The position numbers were made by a program, and so were the translations under genes. DNA of 50,540 bases from Clostridiaceae bacterium (GTDB lineage: Bacteria; Bacillota; Clostridia; Oscillospirales; Acutalibacteraceae), in contig JAEELT010000088.1 of NCBI GenBank assembly GCA_016282855.1, positions 1 through 50,540 on the forward strand. Reading direction: 5' to 3'. Under the pieces are notes generated by a model, which did not search any database, was not told where the DNA came from, and worked only from the letters and a program-made list of their open reading frames with translations. Positions 25,933 through 34,090 of this stretch are shown here, piece by piece. Within the stretch, counting starts at the first letter, position 1. Every line of letters begins with the position of its first letter.

Positions 25933-27207
25933 ATGACTCTTACACAGGAGCAGCAGGATATTCTCGGCGGCTCCAAAGGCGAAACAATGGCAAAGGTTAT
26001 GCAGACTCTTGTGCTCTACGGAGATGCTTTCGGCGCTGAAAAAATGGTGCCTGTCACAAGCACCAAGGGCCACCTTGTAACAAGCTTCGGCCTTAAGGTT
26101 ATGAAACCCGTTTATAATCTTATGGATCAGCTTATCGAGGGCGGTGCGTTTTCAAAGCAGAAGTTTTCCGTTGACCCGAAACCTCTCGACCCGAATGTGC
26201 CGGCAAGCTTCCTTGAAAAAATCGTTTTCAAAAAGTTTATGTACTCCATGCAGGACAGTTACGATTCTCAGCTCGCAAAGCTCGGACTCATTGACAGAGA
26301 TTCATACACCTGCACCTGCTATATGGATGAGGTGGGCAACATTCCCAAGAAAGGGGACTATCTCTCCTGGGCGGAGTCATCGGCCGTTGTTTATGCAAAC
26401 TCCGTGCTCGGCGCGCGCTGCAACAGAAACAGCGGCATAATCGAGCTTTTCGGCTCCATAGCCGGGTTTGTGCCTTATTTCGGCCTGCTTACAGATGAGG
26501 GCAGAAAGGCAACCTGGGTTGTGGAAATAAAGACCACCAAAAAGCCTGAGGCGCAGATTCTCGGCTCCGCAATCGGTATGAAGGTTATGGAGGATGTGCC
26601 GTATGTCAAGGGGCTCGATAAGTGGATAGGCAATGAGCTTACTGATGACGCAAAGGCTTACCTCAAGGATTTCGGCGCTGCCACAGCCTCAAACGGCGCC
26701 GTGGGTCTTTATCATATAGACGGACTTACCCCCGAGGCGAAAGAGCTCGGCGAGTCTCTCATTGCCGAGGGCGCAAAAGTATATGTGATAGACGATGATG
26801 AGCTCAAGAGAGTGCAGGATAACTACCCGGTAATGTGGAAGGATATCAGCGCTGCTCCCAAGCTCTGCTTTGTGGGCTGCCCGCATCTCTCAATGGCGCA
26901 GCTGAAAGAGTGGACCGATAATGTGACCGAGGCTCTCAAAAAGAACGGCCTTTCAAAGGTCAGCGTGCCCACCGTTTTTACCGCCGCTCCCGCGGTGTGC
27001 GAGGAGTTTTCCAAATCTCCCTACGGCAAGAAGCTGAAAGACACCGGCATTATTCTCAGCTACATCTGCCCGCTTATGTATATGAATAATCCGCTTTGCA
27101 AAAAGAAGGCGGTTATTACAAACTCCAACAAGCTCAGGACTTACACAACCTCGCGTTATTACAGAAGCGACGAAATTCTGGACATAATAACAAAGGAGGT
27201 AAAATAA
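25933..27207 (+). CDS. Aconitase-X dehydratase, catalytic (large) subunit
   Basis: A protein of about 424 residues of the aconitase X family (formerly DUF521). Known members dehydrate cis-3-hydroxy-L-proline in bacteria or mevalonate 5-phosphate in archaea and use an Fe-S cluster. Family landmarks are MTLTQEQQDILGG at the N terminus, the NSVLGARCNRNSG segment, CFVGCPHLSMAQLKEW, and ICPLMYM followed by KKAVITNSNKLRTYT at the C terminus, with cysteines suited to cluster binding. The start is uncertain: ATG 25933 matches the family N terminus, while TTG 25921 is better spaced from the AAAGGA site. The small subunit follows after 1 bp. The reaction cannot be fixed without structure-based comparison. 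Confidence 0.88.
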   Translation: MTLTQEQQDILGGSKGETMAKVMQTLVLYGDAFGAEKMVPVTSTKGHLVTSFGLKVMKPVYNLMDQLIEGGAFSKQKFSVDPKPLDPNVPASFLEKIVFKKFMYSMQDSYDSQLAKLGLIDRDSYTCTCYMDEVGNIPKKGDYLSWAESSAVVYANSVLGARCNRNSGIIELFGSIAGFVPYFGLLTDEGRKATWVVEIKTTKKPEAQILGSAIGMKVMEDVPYVKGLDKWIGNELTDDAKAYLKDFGAATASNGAVGLYHIDGLTPEAKELGESLIAEGAKVYVIDDDELKRVQDNYPVMWKDISAAPKLCFVGCPHLSMAQLKEWTDNVTEALKKNGLSKVSVPTVFTAAPAVCEEFSKSPYGKKLKDTGIILSYICPLMYMNNPLCKKKAVITNSNKLRTYTTSRYYRSDEILDIITKEVK

Positions 27208-27208
27208 G

Positions 27209-27649
27209 ATGAGAGAATTCAAAGGACGCCCCGTGTGCGCGGGCAGCTGCACGGCAGAAGCTCTTGTTTCTCACGGCGGTCTCAATACGCTTGCCTCTTT
27301 CCAGAACGCTCTTCAGTTCGGCGACAAGGAAGTAAAGTGCGGGGATCAGAACAACCCCGATTTATACAAAAAATCAATGCTCAATAAGGCTATTTGCCTG
27401 CCTCAGACTATCGGCTCAACCACGGGCGGAATGGTGCTTTACTGTGCCGCGGACCTCGGCAAAGCCCCCAAATGTCTGCTCTTCTCCGAGCATATTGACT
27501 CCCTTGCCGCGGCAGGAGCCGTGCTTGCTGCCGTATGGACCGACTCTCCCATAGTCACGGTTGACTGCCTGGGCCCTGAATTTCTCGATTACGTCAAGGA
27601 CGGAATGAAAATTACGGTTTCCGAGGACGGTACTGTCTGCGTGGAATAA
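27209..27649 (+). CDS. Aconitase-X swivel (small) subunit
   Basis: This 146-residue protein matches the AcnX swivelling domain (formerly DUF126), which closes over the large-subunit active site. The conserved segment PQTIGSTTGGMVLY (about 64-77) holds the serine expected to contact the substrate, and later DSPIVTVDCLG and GMKITVSEDGTVCVE complete the small beta-barrel. Separate large and small subunits correspond to the two-chain AcnX type rather than the fused type. A strong AAAGGAGGT site sits in the tail of the large-subunit gene. No partner gene for hydroxyproline or mevalonate metabolism lies nearby. Confidence 0.88.
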   Translation: MREFKGRPVCAGSCTAEALVSHGGLNTLASFQNALQFGDKEVKCGDQNNPDLYKKSMLNKAICLPQTIGSTTGGMVLYCAADLGKAPKCLLFSEHIDSLAAAGAVLAAVWTDSPIVTVDCLGPEFLDYVKDGMKITVSEDGTVCVE

Positions 27650-27650
27650 T

Positions 27651-27842
27651 TTGGATGACGATTCTGTGAAGTGGGAACATAACGATTATGTTCTCAACGG
27701 TGATGATGAGCCATCCGGCGGGCACAGGCGTAAAATGCCTGTGCCCGCCGGTTCACCCGGATGCGGATGTATGCTCTTCGGCTCGGTCATTCTTATTTTT
27801 CTGCTGGCACTGCTCCATTATGTAATCGACAAAATATGGTAA
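27651..27842 (+). CDS. Possible small membrane protein in a hairpin-rich segment
   Basis: An open frame of 63 codons (TTG start at 27651) ends in one clear membrane helix (CMLFGSVILIFLLALLHYVI) and a stop 5 bp before the operon terminator. No ribosome-binding site precedes the TTG. The first in-frame ATG (27735) would give a 35-residue peptide, PVPAGSPGCGC plus the helix, but that ATG lies next to the loop of a very stable hairpin (27715-27751). The hydrophobic C terminus and fit to the terminator argue for a real small protein. The missing start signal and the overlapping hairpins argue against it. Confidence 0.4.
   Translation: MDDDSVKWEHNDYVLNGDDEPSGGHRRKMPVPAGSPGCGCMLFGSVILIFLLALLHYVIDKIW
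27675..27693 (+). repeat. Inverted repeat downstream of the AcnX genes
   Basis: GAACATAA and TTATGTTC form a perfect 8-bp stem with loop CGA. It is the first of three closely spaced hairpins after the AcnX small subunit. Confidence 0.55.
27715..27751 (+). repeat. Very stable 15-bp hairpin
   Basis: CCGGCGGGCACAGGC (27715-27729) pairs perfectly with GCCTGTGCCCGCCGG (27737-27751) around loop GTAAAAT. There is no T-tract, so it is not a normal terminator. The left arm CATCCGG (27712-27718) can instead pair with CCGGATG at 27757-27763, giving a competing fold. It may protect the 3' end, attenuate transcription, or be part of a structured RNA. Confidence 0.7.
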
Positions 27843-27846
27843 AATC

Positions 27847-27874
27847 AAAGCTCCGTACAGCCGTACGGAGCTTT
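27847..27874. terminator. Terminator between the AcnX operon and the long minus-strand array
   Basis: AAAGCTCCGTAC (27847-27858) and GTACGGAGCTTT (27863-27874) form a 12-bp stem with loop AGCC, followed by a T-rich stretch on plus and by GATTTTACC on minus. It sits between convergent genes and can serve both. Confidence 0.85.
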
Positions 27875-27894
27875 TGCCGTGTCTTTTTTTGTCT

Positions 27895-28743
27895 TTATAC
27901 GCCCGAATAAGCGTTGAAACCGCCGTCTATGGGCAGAATAACACCGGTGATGAAGCCGGAGTATGTTTCATCGCAGAGGAAGGCGAGAGCACCGCTCAGG
28001 TCCTCGGGCACGCCGAAACGGCGCATGGGGGTGTGAGAAATGATTTTCTCAGAACGCGGGGTGAGTGAGCCGTCCTCATTGTAAAGCAGAGAGTGATTCT
28101 GGTTTGTGGCAAAGAAGCCTGGTGCAATGGCGTTTACTCTTATACCTGCCTCGGCAAAGTGAACAGCGAGCCACTGAGTGAAGTTTGACACGCCCGCTTT
28201 TGCTGCCGAATACGCGGGTATTCTCGTAAGGGGGCAGAAGGCGTTCATTGATGAAATGTTTATAATGCAGGTGTTCTTTCTGCCGGTCATATCTTTGGCA
28301 AAGCACTGCGTTGTGAGCAGGGTGCCGAGAATGTTGAGATTGAATACAAACTGTATGCCGGAGGGATCGAGATCAAAGAAGGTCTTGAGACCTTCGGCTT
28401 TGTTTTCAAGGTCGCCTTCTTCAAATATATCTTTGGTGGTGGTCCCCTTCGGGTTGTTTCCGCCCGCACCGTTTATGAGTATGTCGCAGGGGCCGAGCTC
28501 AGAGCTTATTCTCTCTCTTGCTTTTTCAAGGCTTTCCATTTCGAGCACATTGCAGCCTACGGCAATCGCGGTGCCGCCGCTTGAATTGATTTCGCTGACG
28601 ACTTCCGCCGCCGCCTCTTCCCTTAGGTCAAGCACGGCAACCTTTACTCCGAGCTGAGCCAGTACTTTCGCAAAACCGCTGCAAAGCACTCCGCCGCCGC
28701 CCGTGATTACCGCTACTCTGCCTTTTAAGTTCTCGTGTATCAT
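27895..28743 (-). CDS. SDR-family oxidoreductase, UxuB/YjmF-like
   Basis: A 282-residue short-chain dehydrogenase. The cofactor loop is VITGGGGVLCSGF (about 12-24), D39 in AVLDLRE suggests NAD preference, INGAGGNNPKGTT (about 89-101) carries the conserved Asn-Gly, and the catalytic set is S in NISSMNAF and YSAAK (about 178). The extra segment after NNPKGTT and the FGVPEDL ending resemble D-mannonate (fructuronate) oxidoreductases of the Bacillus YjmF/UxuB type, so hexuronate metabolism is likely but not proven. It is the last gene of the long minus-strand array; its start overlaps the previous stop by 4 bp. Confidence 0.88.
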   Translation of the reverse strand: MIHENLKGRVAVITGGGGVLCSGFAKVLAQLGVKVAVLDLREEAAAEVVSEINSSGGTAIAVGCNVLEMESLEKARERISSELGPCDILINGAGGNNPKGTTTKDIFEEGDLENKAEGLKTFFDLDPSGIQFVFNLNILGTLLTTQCFAKDMTGRKNTCIINISSMNAFCPLTRIPAYSAAKAGVSNFTQWLAVHFAEAGIRVNAIAPGFFATNQNHSLLYNEDGSLTPRSEKIISHTPMRRFGVPEDLSGALAFLCDETYSGFITGVILPIDGGFNAYSGV

Positions 28744-29747
28744 TTTACCGCCTCCGTAGTATTGTTTCTTGATGATTTATATGCCGCGGCAACAGTTTTG
28801 AGAGCTTTGCCGCCTTCGTATGCGTCTATTGAGAATTTTCTGCCTGTTTCAATGCAGTTATAAAAATCACGGATTATCGCTTTATGACCGTGACCCCAGT
28901 AACTTTTGCCGCTGAATTGCTCATCGCTCCTGGCGCACAGAATATCTGCCTTCCCGTCGGGCGCAATCTTATACAGAAGCTCACCTTCAAGGCGGAAAAG
29001 CGCGTTTTCAAGCGAAACTTCAATCATTACGGGAGAATTGCCGGAAAACGCCGTGGTAGCAAGAAGCAGGGCGCAGATTCCGCTTTCAAGCTTCATACGC
29101 AGGTACGCAGTATCCTCAACCTCTATTATCCCTTTTAGATGGTCATTGAAAACGTGGGCTGTAACTTCCTTGCAGGGACCGGCAATAAAAAGAATCAGGT
29201 CAAGTGTATGAATTGCCTGGTTAATCAGCACGCCGCCGCATTCCTTGTCGAGCGTGCCGTGCCAGTCGTCGCTGTAGTATTCCCTGCCTCTGTCCCAGGT
29301 GACAAAGCCCCTTACGGACTTGATTTTTCCGTATTTTCCGCTGTCAACGATTTCCTTAAGCGTTATGGAAGAGTCGTTGTATCTGTTCTGAAAGCAGACA
29401 GCAACCTGTTTCCCGCTTCTTTCCTGCGCTTTGGCGAGGGCGTCTGCCTCCTCGGAGGTTACGGAACAGGGCTTTTCAAGGAAGACGTGCGCTCCGCTGT
29501 CAAGCGCCTTAACCGCCATAGGAGTATGAAGCCAGTGAGGCGTCGCTATATGAACCACATCGGGTTTCTCGGTTTTGAGCATTTCATCAAAATCGGTATA
29601 TGCTCTTGCTCCTGTTTCATGCGCGTACCTTTCTGCCCGTTCTTTTTTTATATCTACTGCTGCGACTGCCTCGGCTCCGGGAATATCCCGGATTGCCGCA
29701 AAGTGGTTCACGGAAACATTGCCGCATCCGACAACAGCAACTTTCAT
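28740..29747 (-). CDS. Gfo/Idh/MocA family oxidoreductase
   Basis: A 335-residue NAD(P)-dependent dehydrogenase with Rossmann motif VAVVGCGNVSVNHF (3-16), acidic D36 after AVAAV, catalytic motif HVFLEKPCSV (about 90) and the C-terminal signature GGVLINQAIHTLDLILFI (about 172-189). The substrate is unknown. It overlaps the SDR gene by 4 bp and follows the barrel-oxidoreductase fusion by 18 bp. The three genes form a sugar or polyol oxidation module that shares the transcript of housekeeping genes. It is about as long as single-domain family members usually are. Confidence 0.92.
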   Translation of the reverse strand: MKVAVVGCGNVSVNHFAAIRDIPGAEAVAAVDIKKERAERYAHETGARAYTDFDEMLKTEKPDVVHIATPHWLHTPMAVKALDSGAHVFLEKPCSVTSEEADALAKAQERSGKQVAVCFQNRYNDSSITLKEIVDSGKYGKIKSVRGFVTWDRGREYYSDDWHGTLDKECGGVLINQAIHTLDLILFIAGPCKEVTAHVFNDHLKGIIEVEDTAYLRMKLESGICALLLATTAFSGNSPVMIEVSLENALFRLEGELLYKIAPDGKADILCARSDEQFSGKSYWGHGHKAIIRDFYNCIETGRKFSIDAYEGGKALKTVAAAYKSSRNNTTEAVK

Positions 29748-29765
29748 AGTAACAGCACCGCCTTA

Positions 29766-31790
29766 TCAAAATGTGGAGGACATATCTCCCTGAACTGAGT
29801 CGGTGACTGTCTCTTTCTGAGCGTTACCGGCTTTGATTTTTTCCTGAAGCATTGAGAAATAAAGATCCTCATCAACAGGCAGAGTAATATCTTTGTCGAG
29901 CCAGGAAGAGAGGTGAGCGGCGTTGGAAATATTAAGGCCGTTTATGCCCTCTTCGCCGCGAGCGACAAGCTCTGTGCCGTTTGTGATTGCAGATGCGAAT
30001 TTGGAGACAACCTCAACATGCTGCCTGTTTCTGCCGTCTGTGGGCACATCCTCCCATTTGCCTTCGATTCTGCCGAAACCCTGCTCGGCGTTCTTTATAT
30101 GGTCCGATGTCATCTGCTCAAGGCGGTAGAGTGAAAGCTTTGAGCCGCCTTCGCATACTATTTTGCCGCCGTCAAGGGTAATTTCAAGCCTGTTTGTGCC
30201 GGGGCAGTCTCCGGTTGAGGTGATAAATGTGCCGGTTGCGCCGTTGGGGTATTCGGCGTAAATGGTGACATCATCTTCAACTTCTATATCGTGCCATTTG
30301 CCCTCGTGCACAAAGGCTCTTATCTTGCAGGGCATGCCGCAGATCCACTGCCACAGGTCAAGGTTATGCGGGCACTGATTGAGCAGCACGCCGCCGCCTT
30401 CGCCTGCCCAGGTCGCGCGCCATCCGCCGCTGTTGTAATAAGCCTGAGTGCGGTACCAGTCGGTTATAATCCAGCTTACTCTCTTGATTTCGCCGAGTTC
30501 GCCGCTCTTTACGATTTCCCTGAGCTTTCTGTAAACGCAGTTCGTGCGCTGATTATACATTATGCCGAATACCAGACCGCTCTTTGCGGCGGCTTCGTTC
30601 ATCTCTCTAACCTGCTTTGTATAAACTCCCGCGGGCTTTTCGGTCAGAACGTGAACGCCCTTTGAAAAAGCGTATTGAGCGATGGGGGAGTGGAAATAAT
30701 GGGGTGTGGCTATAATAACAGCGTCAACATCTCCGCTGTCAATAAGCTCCTCGGCGGAGTAATAGGTTTTTATGCCGGGCACCAGCTCCCTGCACTTGTC
30801 GGCTCTTTCGGGTATGACATCGGCGCAGGCGGTCATTCTGAGACCGGAGTGTGAACCCTCGGAATAAGATCTCACATGGGATGTACCCATATTGCCCACG
30901 CCAATAACGCCCATTCTGACGGGCTGAACCTTCTTTTCAATCAGCGCGTGAATAGCGCCGCAGGCAGCGGCAAACGAAGCATTGTTATCGGGGTAGGAGT
31001 ATTTCTCGTCCATCTTCAGAGCAAGCTCATCGGAAACCTCAAGCGACTTAAGGCCGTCAAACACCTTCAGGTGGGGCTCAACCGAAAGGAAATATACCTT
31101 ATCGTTTTTGTCAAGCTCTTTCAGTATGTACTCAAGCTCGCCTTCGCCTTCTCCTGCCGGCACTACCGTGCCGGTTGCCGCGATGGCGTCCTTTATGTGC
31201 ATATATGTGATTTTATCCTTGAGCGCGTCAAAGCCCGCTTTAGTGGGATTGCCGTTTAATATGTAATTTGCGGGGTCAAAAATATTGCCGATTCTCTCGC
31301 CGAAATACTCTGCGATTTCAATGCATCTTTCGGGCGTGTCGCCGTAAATGCCTCTTTCATTTTCGTGGCAGCAGAGTATGCCGTTTTCGTTGGCAAAGTC
31401 AACCATTGCGCTCATACGCGCAAACACTTCGTCTCTGTATTCCTCGCGGCTCTCGCCGTTGAGGAAATAGAAGCTGAACATTCTGATATATTTGGTGCCG
31501 AGAATTTTCGCAACTTCAACGGTGTTTTTGAACGCCTCGAAATGCGCGGCAAAATCGTCCGTTATTTCAATTTTGCCGTAATGTGAGCCGATTGATGAAA
31601 CCTTGATTCCGCCTTCATCGAGACGGGCTTTGAGCGCCTTCGCCTCATCGACGGTAAAATCGGAAATGTTCTTGCCGTCGCAGTTCCTGAGCTCAATGTA
31701 ATCTATGCCGTTCTTTTTGCAGGCTGCAATCTGCTCTGAAATGCTGCCCGATGCCTCATCGGCAAATGCTGAAAACAGAAAACGTGCCAT
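29766..31790 (-). CDS. Fusion protein: sugar isomerase-like TIM barrel plus Gfo/Idh/MocA oxidoreductase
   Basis: A single 674-residue frame contains two complete enzymes. Residues 1-255 are a xylose-isomerase-like barrel with metal-ligand candidates E143/E145 (CHENERG), D172 (IFDPAN), H198 (YMHIKD) and E238 (SVEPHL). Residues 292-674 are a Gfo/Idh/MocA dehydrogenase with GVIGVGNMGTSH (294-305), HVLTEKPAG (380-388) and GGGVLLNQCPHNLDLW. A linker of about 35 residues, including an Ala-rich helix, joins them. Barrels and dehydrogenases of these families often act in the same pathway (inositol or keto-sugar), so channelling is plausible. The substrate is unknown. It lies 17 bp after the clp gene. 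Confidence 0.93.
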   Translation of the reverse strand: MARFLFSAFADEASGSISEQIAACKKNGIDYIELRNCDGKNISDFTVDEAKALKARLDEGGIKVSSIGSHYGKIEITDDFAAHFEAFKNTVEVAKILGTKYIRMFSFYFLNGESREEYRDEVFARMSAMVDFANENGILCCHENERGIYGDTPERCIEIAEYFGERIGNIFDPANYILNGNPTKAGFDALKDKITYMHIKDAIAATGTVVPAGEGEGELEYILKELDKNDKVYFLSVEPHLKVFDGLKSLEVSDELALKMDEKYSYPDNNASFAAACGAIHALIEKKVQPVRMGVIGVGNMGTSHVRSYSEGSHSGLRMTACADVIPERADKCRELVPGIKTYYSAEELIDSGDVDAVIIATPHYFHSPIAQYAFSKGVHVLTEKPAGVYTKQVREMNEAAAKSGLVFGIMYNQRTNCVYRKLREIVKSGELGEIKRVSWIITDWYRTQAYYNSGGWRATWAGEGGGVLLNQCPHNLDLWQWICGMPCKIRAFVHEGKWHDIEVEDDVTIYAEYPNGATGTFITSTGDCPGTNRLEITLDGGKIVCEGGSKLSLYRLEQMTSDHIKNAEQGFGRIEGKWEDVPTDGRNRQHVEVVSKFASAITNGTELVARGEEGINGLNISNAAHLSSWLDKDITLPVDEDLYFSMLQEKIKAGNAQKETVTDSVQGDMSSTF

Positions 31791-31807
31791 TGTTCATACT
31801 CCTTTTT

Positions 31808-34090
31808 TTATTTAAAATTGCAAATTATCTCGCTGCCTTCGGCTGTGACGGAAACGGCTTTTATCGGGGAGCCAACGCTCTCGACCATTTTGCCGGTTAT
31901 CACATCTTCAACCTTTTTTCTTATGCAGGAGCGCAGGTCTCTCGCGCCCCTTGTGCCGTCAGCCGAGAGCTCGGCTATGACGGCTGTCGCTTTATCATCC
32001 CAGCTGAACTTTATGCCTTTGTCCGCAAGCGGGTCGACAAGCTCTCCGAGAAGAAGGGCGGCAATTTTTTCATAATCTTCCTTGGTAAGGTCATTGAATA
32101 CGACTACCTCGTCAACCCTGCCTATGAATTCGGGTCTGAGGAATTCGGTAAGAGCTTTCATGCTTCTTTCTTTTGAGGCCTCGTTCTTTGTCTTGCCGAA
32201 GCCGAGAGCGCCGCTTGCTCTGTCTGATCCGGCGTTGGAGGTCATTATAATCACAGTGTTTTCAAAGCTTACGTGCCTGCCCTGAGCATCGGTGATTTTG
32301 CCCTCGTCAAGTATCTGAAGCAGTATATTCATAACATCCGGGTGAGCTTTTTCTATTTCGTCAAACAGCACCACGGAATAGGGCTTGCGGCGCACCTTTT
32401 CGGTGAGCTGCCCGGCTTCATCATAGCCGACATAGCCCGGAGGGGAGCCGATTATTCTTGACACGGAATGCTTCTCCATAAACTCGCTCATATCGAGCCT
32501 TATGAGAGTTTCCGGAGTTTCAAACAGCTCCTTGGCGAGCAGCTTCACAAGCTCTGTCTTGCCAACGCCTGTCGGGCCGACAAAAATGAATGACGCAGGT
32601 CTGCGGCGCGGATTTATCTGAACCCTGTTTCTTCTTATTGCAGCGCAGACAAGGTCAACGGCTTCGTCCTGACCTATAAGGTGCGCCTTGAGGTTTGCTT
32701 CCATCTCCTTCAGGCGCCTGAGGTCGCTTTCAATCACCTTGCTCGCGGGGATTCCCGTCCAGAGCTGAATAACCTTAGCGAGGTCCTCCTCGGTCACGAG
32801 ATTGTCTTCAGCTAGTTCCTCAAGCTTTTTGACTTCTTCCTCTTTCTGCAGAATTTCCGTTCTGAGCTTTGCGATTTCTTCGTAATCGGCCTCGCCGTCT
32901 TTTTCGCCCTCCATAAGTCCGCTTTCTTCCTGCCTGAGCTCTTCAAGCTCTTTCTGAGCGATTTCAAAAAGGCTTATATTCTTGTTTCTCAGATTTGCGC
33001 AGGTGCAGGCTTCGTCAAGCAAATCTATTGCCTTGTCGGGGAGAAATCTGTCATTTATGTATCTTTCGCTGAGCTGAACGGCTTTCATAATCAGCGAATC
33101 ATTTACCCTTACCTTATGGAAATTTTCGTAATAGGACTTAACGCCTGCGAGCATCTCCGCGGTCTGCTCTATTGAAGGCTCCTCAACGGTTACGGGCTGA
33201 AGGCGGCGTTCAAGAGCTGCGTCCTTCTCGATATACTTTCTGTACTCAGTGAAGGTGGTGGCGCCTATAATCTGAATTTCTCCTCTTGACAGGGAGGGCT
33301 TGAGAATGTTGGCAGCGTTCATCGAGCCTTCGCTCTCGCCCGCGCCCACAAGCTGATGCACCTCATCAATGAAAAGGATTATGTTGCCCTGAGCCTTAAC
33401 CTCTTCGATTAGCCCCTTTATACGGCTCTCAAACTGCCCTCTGAACTGCGTGCCGGCCACAAGGGCGGCTATATCGAGCATCTGTATTTCCTTGTCGGCA
33501 ATTTTCGCCGGCACATCACCCGCCGCAATACGAAGGGCAAGCCCTTCGGCTATGGCTGTTTTGCCCACGCCGGGCTCGCCTATGAGGCAGGGATTGTTTT
33601 TGCTGCGCCGGCAGAGAATCTGTATGGAGCGGTAAATCTCGTTTTCTCTGCCGATTATCCGGTCTATCTTGCCCTCTCTCGCTTTAGCGGTGAGGTCTGT
33701 GCAGAACTGGGAAAGATACTTTCTCTTTTTGTCCTGCGCTTCTTTTTCCTTCTTCTGTGAGCGGCGCTTTTTCTCTTTTTCGGCGCTGTCCGCGGAGTGC
33801 TCATCGCCTGCGCCGGACATAGCGCTCAGATTCTGCATAAAGGGCATGGTGCCGGCTCCGCCCGGCTCAAAGCTGCCATTTTCAAACATCTCGGTAAACT
33901 GCTCGCTTACCTCGTCAAATTCATCCTCCGATATGCCCATAGACTGTATTATCTGTTTTATGGGCCCTATATTGAGATCCATAGCGCATTTGAGGCAGAG
34001 CCCCTCCTGCGTGGTCTTGTCGCCCTCCACCTTTGTCATGAAAAACATGGCGGGGCGCTGTTTGCATTTTGAACAAAGAACCTGTTTCAT
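31808..34090 (-). CDS. ClpC-type AAA+ unfoldase with McsA-like N-terminal zinc finger
   Basis: A 760-residue double AAA+ chaperone. The start has a zinc-finger segment with C6, C9, C32 and C35, and a following helix resembling McsA, in place of the usual Clp N domain. A low-complexity charged linker (about 95-130) leads to AAA1 with Walker A GEPGVGKTAI and Walker B IILFIDEVHQL. A middle coiled coil (about 380-440) follows, then AAA2 with GPTGVGKTEL and VVLFDEIEKAHPDV. The tripeptide loop LGF (in SGALGFGKTK) needed for ClpP docking is present, so it likely feeds ClpP. Its start overlaps pgsA by 4 bp. No mcsA, mcsB or ctsR is adjacent. Confidence 0.92.
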   Translation of the reverse strand: MKQVLCSKCKQRPAMFFMTKVEGDKTTQEGLCLKCAMDLNIGPIKQIIQSMGISEDEFDEVSEQFTEMFENGSFEPGGAGTMPFMQNLSAMSGAGDEHSADSAEKEKKRRSQKKEKEAQDKKRKYLSQFCTDLTAKAREGKIDRIIGRENEIYRSIQILCRRSKNNPCLIGEPGVGKTAIAEGLALRIAAGDVPAKIADKEIQMLDIAALVAGTQFRGQFESRIKGLIEEVKAQGNIILFIDEVHQLVGAGESEGSMNAANILKPSLSRGEIQIIGATTFTEYRKYIEKDAALERRLQPVTVEEPSIEQTAEMLAGVKSYYENFHKVRVNDSLIMKAVQLSERYINDRFLPDKAIDLLDEACTCANLRNKNISLFEIAQKELEELRQEESGLMEGEKDGEADYEEIAKLRTEILQKEEEVKKLEELAEDNLVTEEDLAKVIQLWTGIPASKVIESDLRRLKEMEANLKAHLIGQDEAVDLVCAAIRRNRVQINPRRRPASFIFVGPTGVGKTELVKLLAKELFETPETLIRLDMSEFMEKHSVSRIIGSPPGYVGYDEAGQLTEKVRRKPYSVVLFDEIEKAHPDVMNILLQILDEGKITDAQGRHVSFENTVIIMTSNAGSDRASGALGFGKTKNEASKERSMKALTEFLRPEFIGRVDEVVVFNDLTKEDYEKIAALLLGELVDPLADKGIKFSWDDKATAVIAELSADGTRGARDLRSCIRKKVEDVITGKMVESVGSPIKAVSVTAEGSEIICNFK

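Noticed and set aside
31808-34090. Reading the zinc-finger part as a separate mcsA gene upstream of clpC
   Set aside because: The frame is continuous from the cysteine motifs through AAA1 with no stop, and there is no second start with a ribosome-binding site before AAA1.
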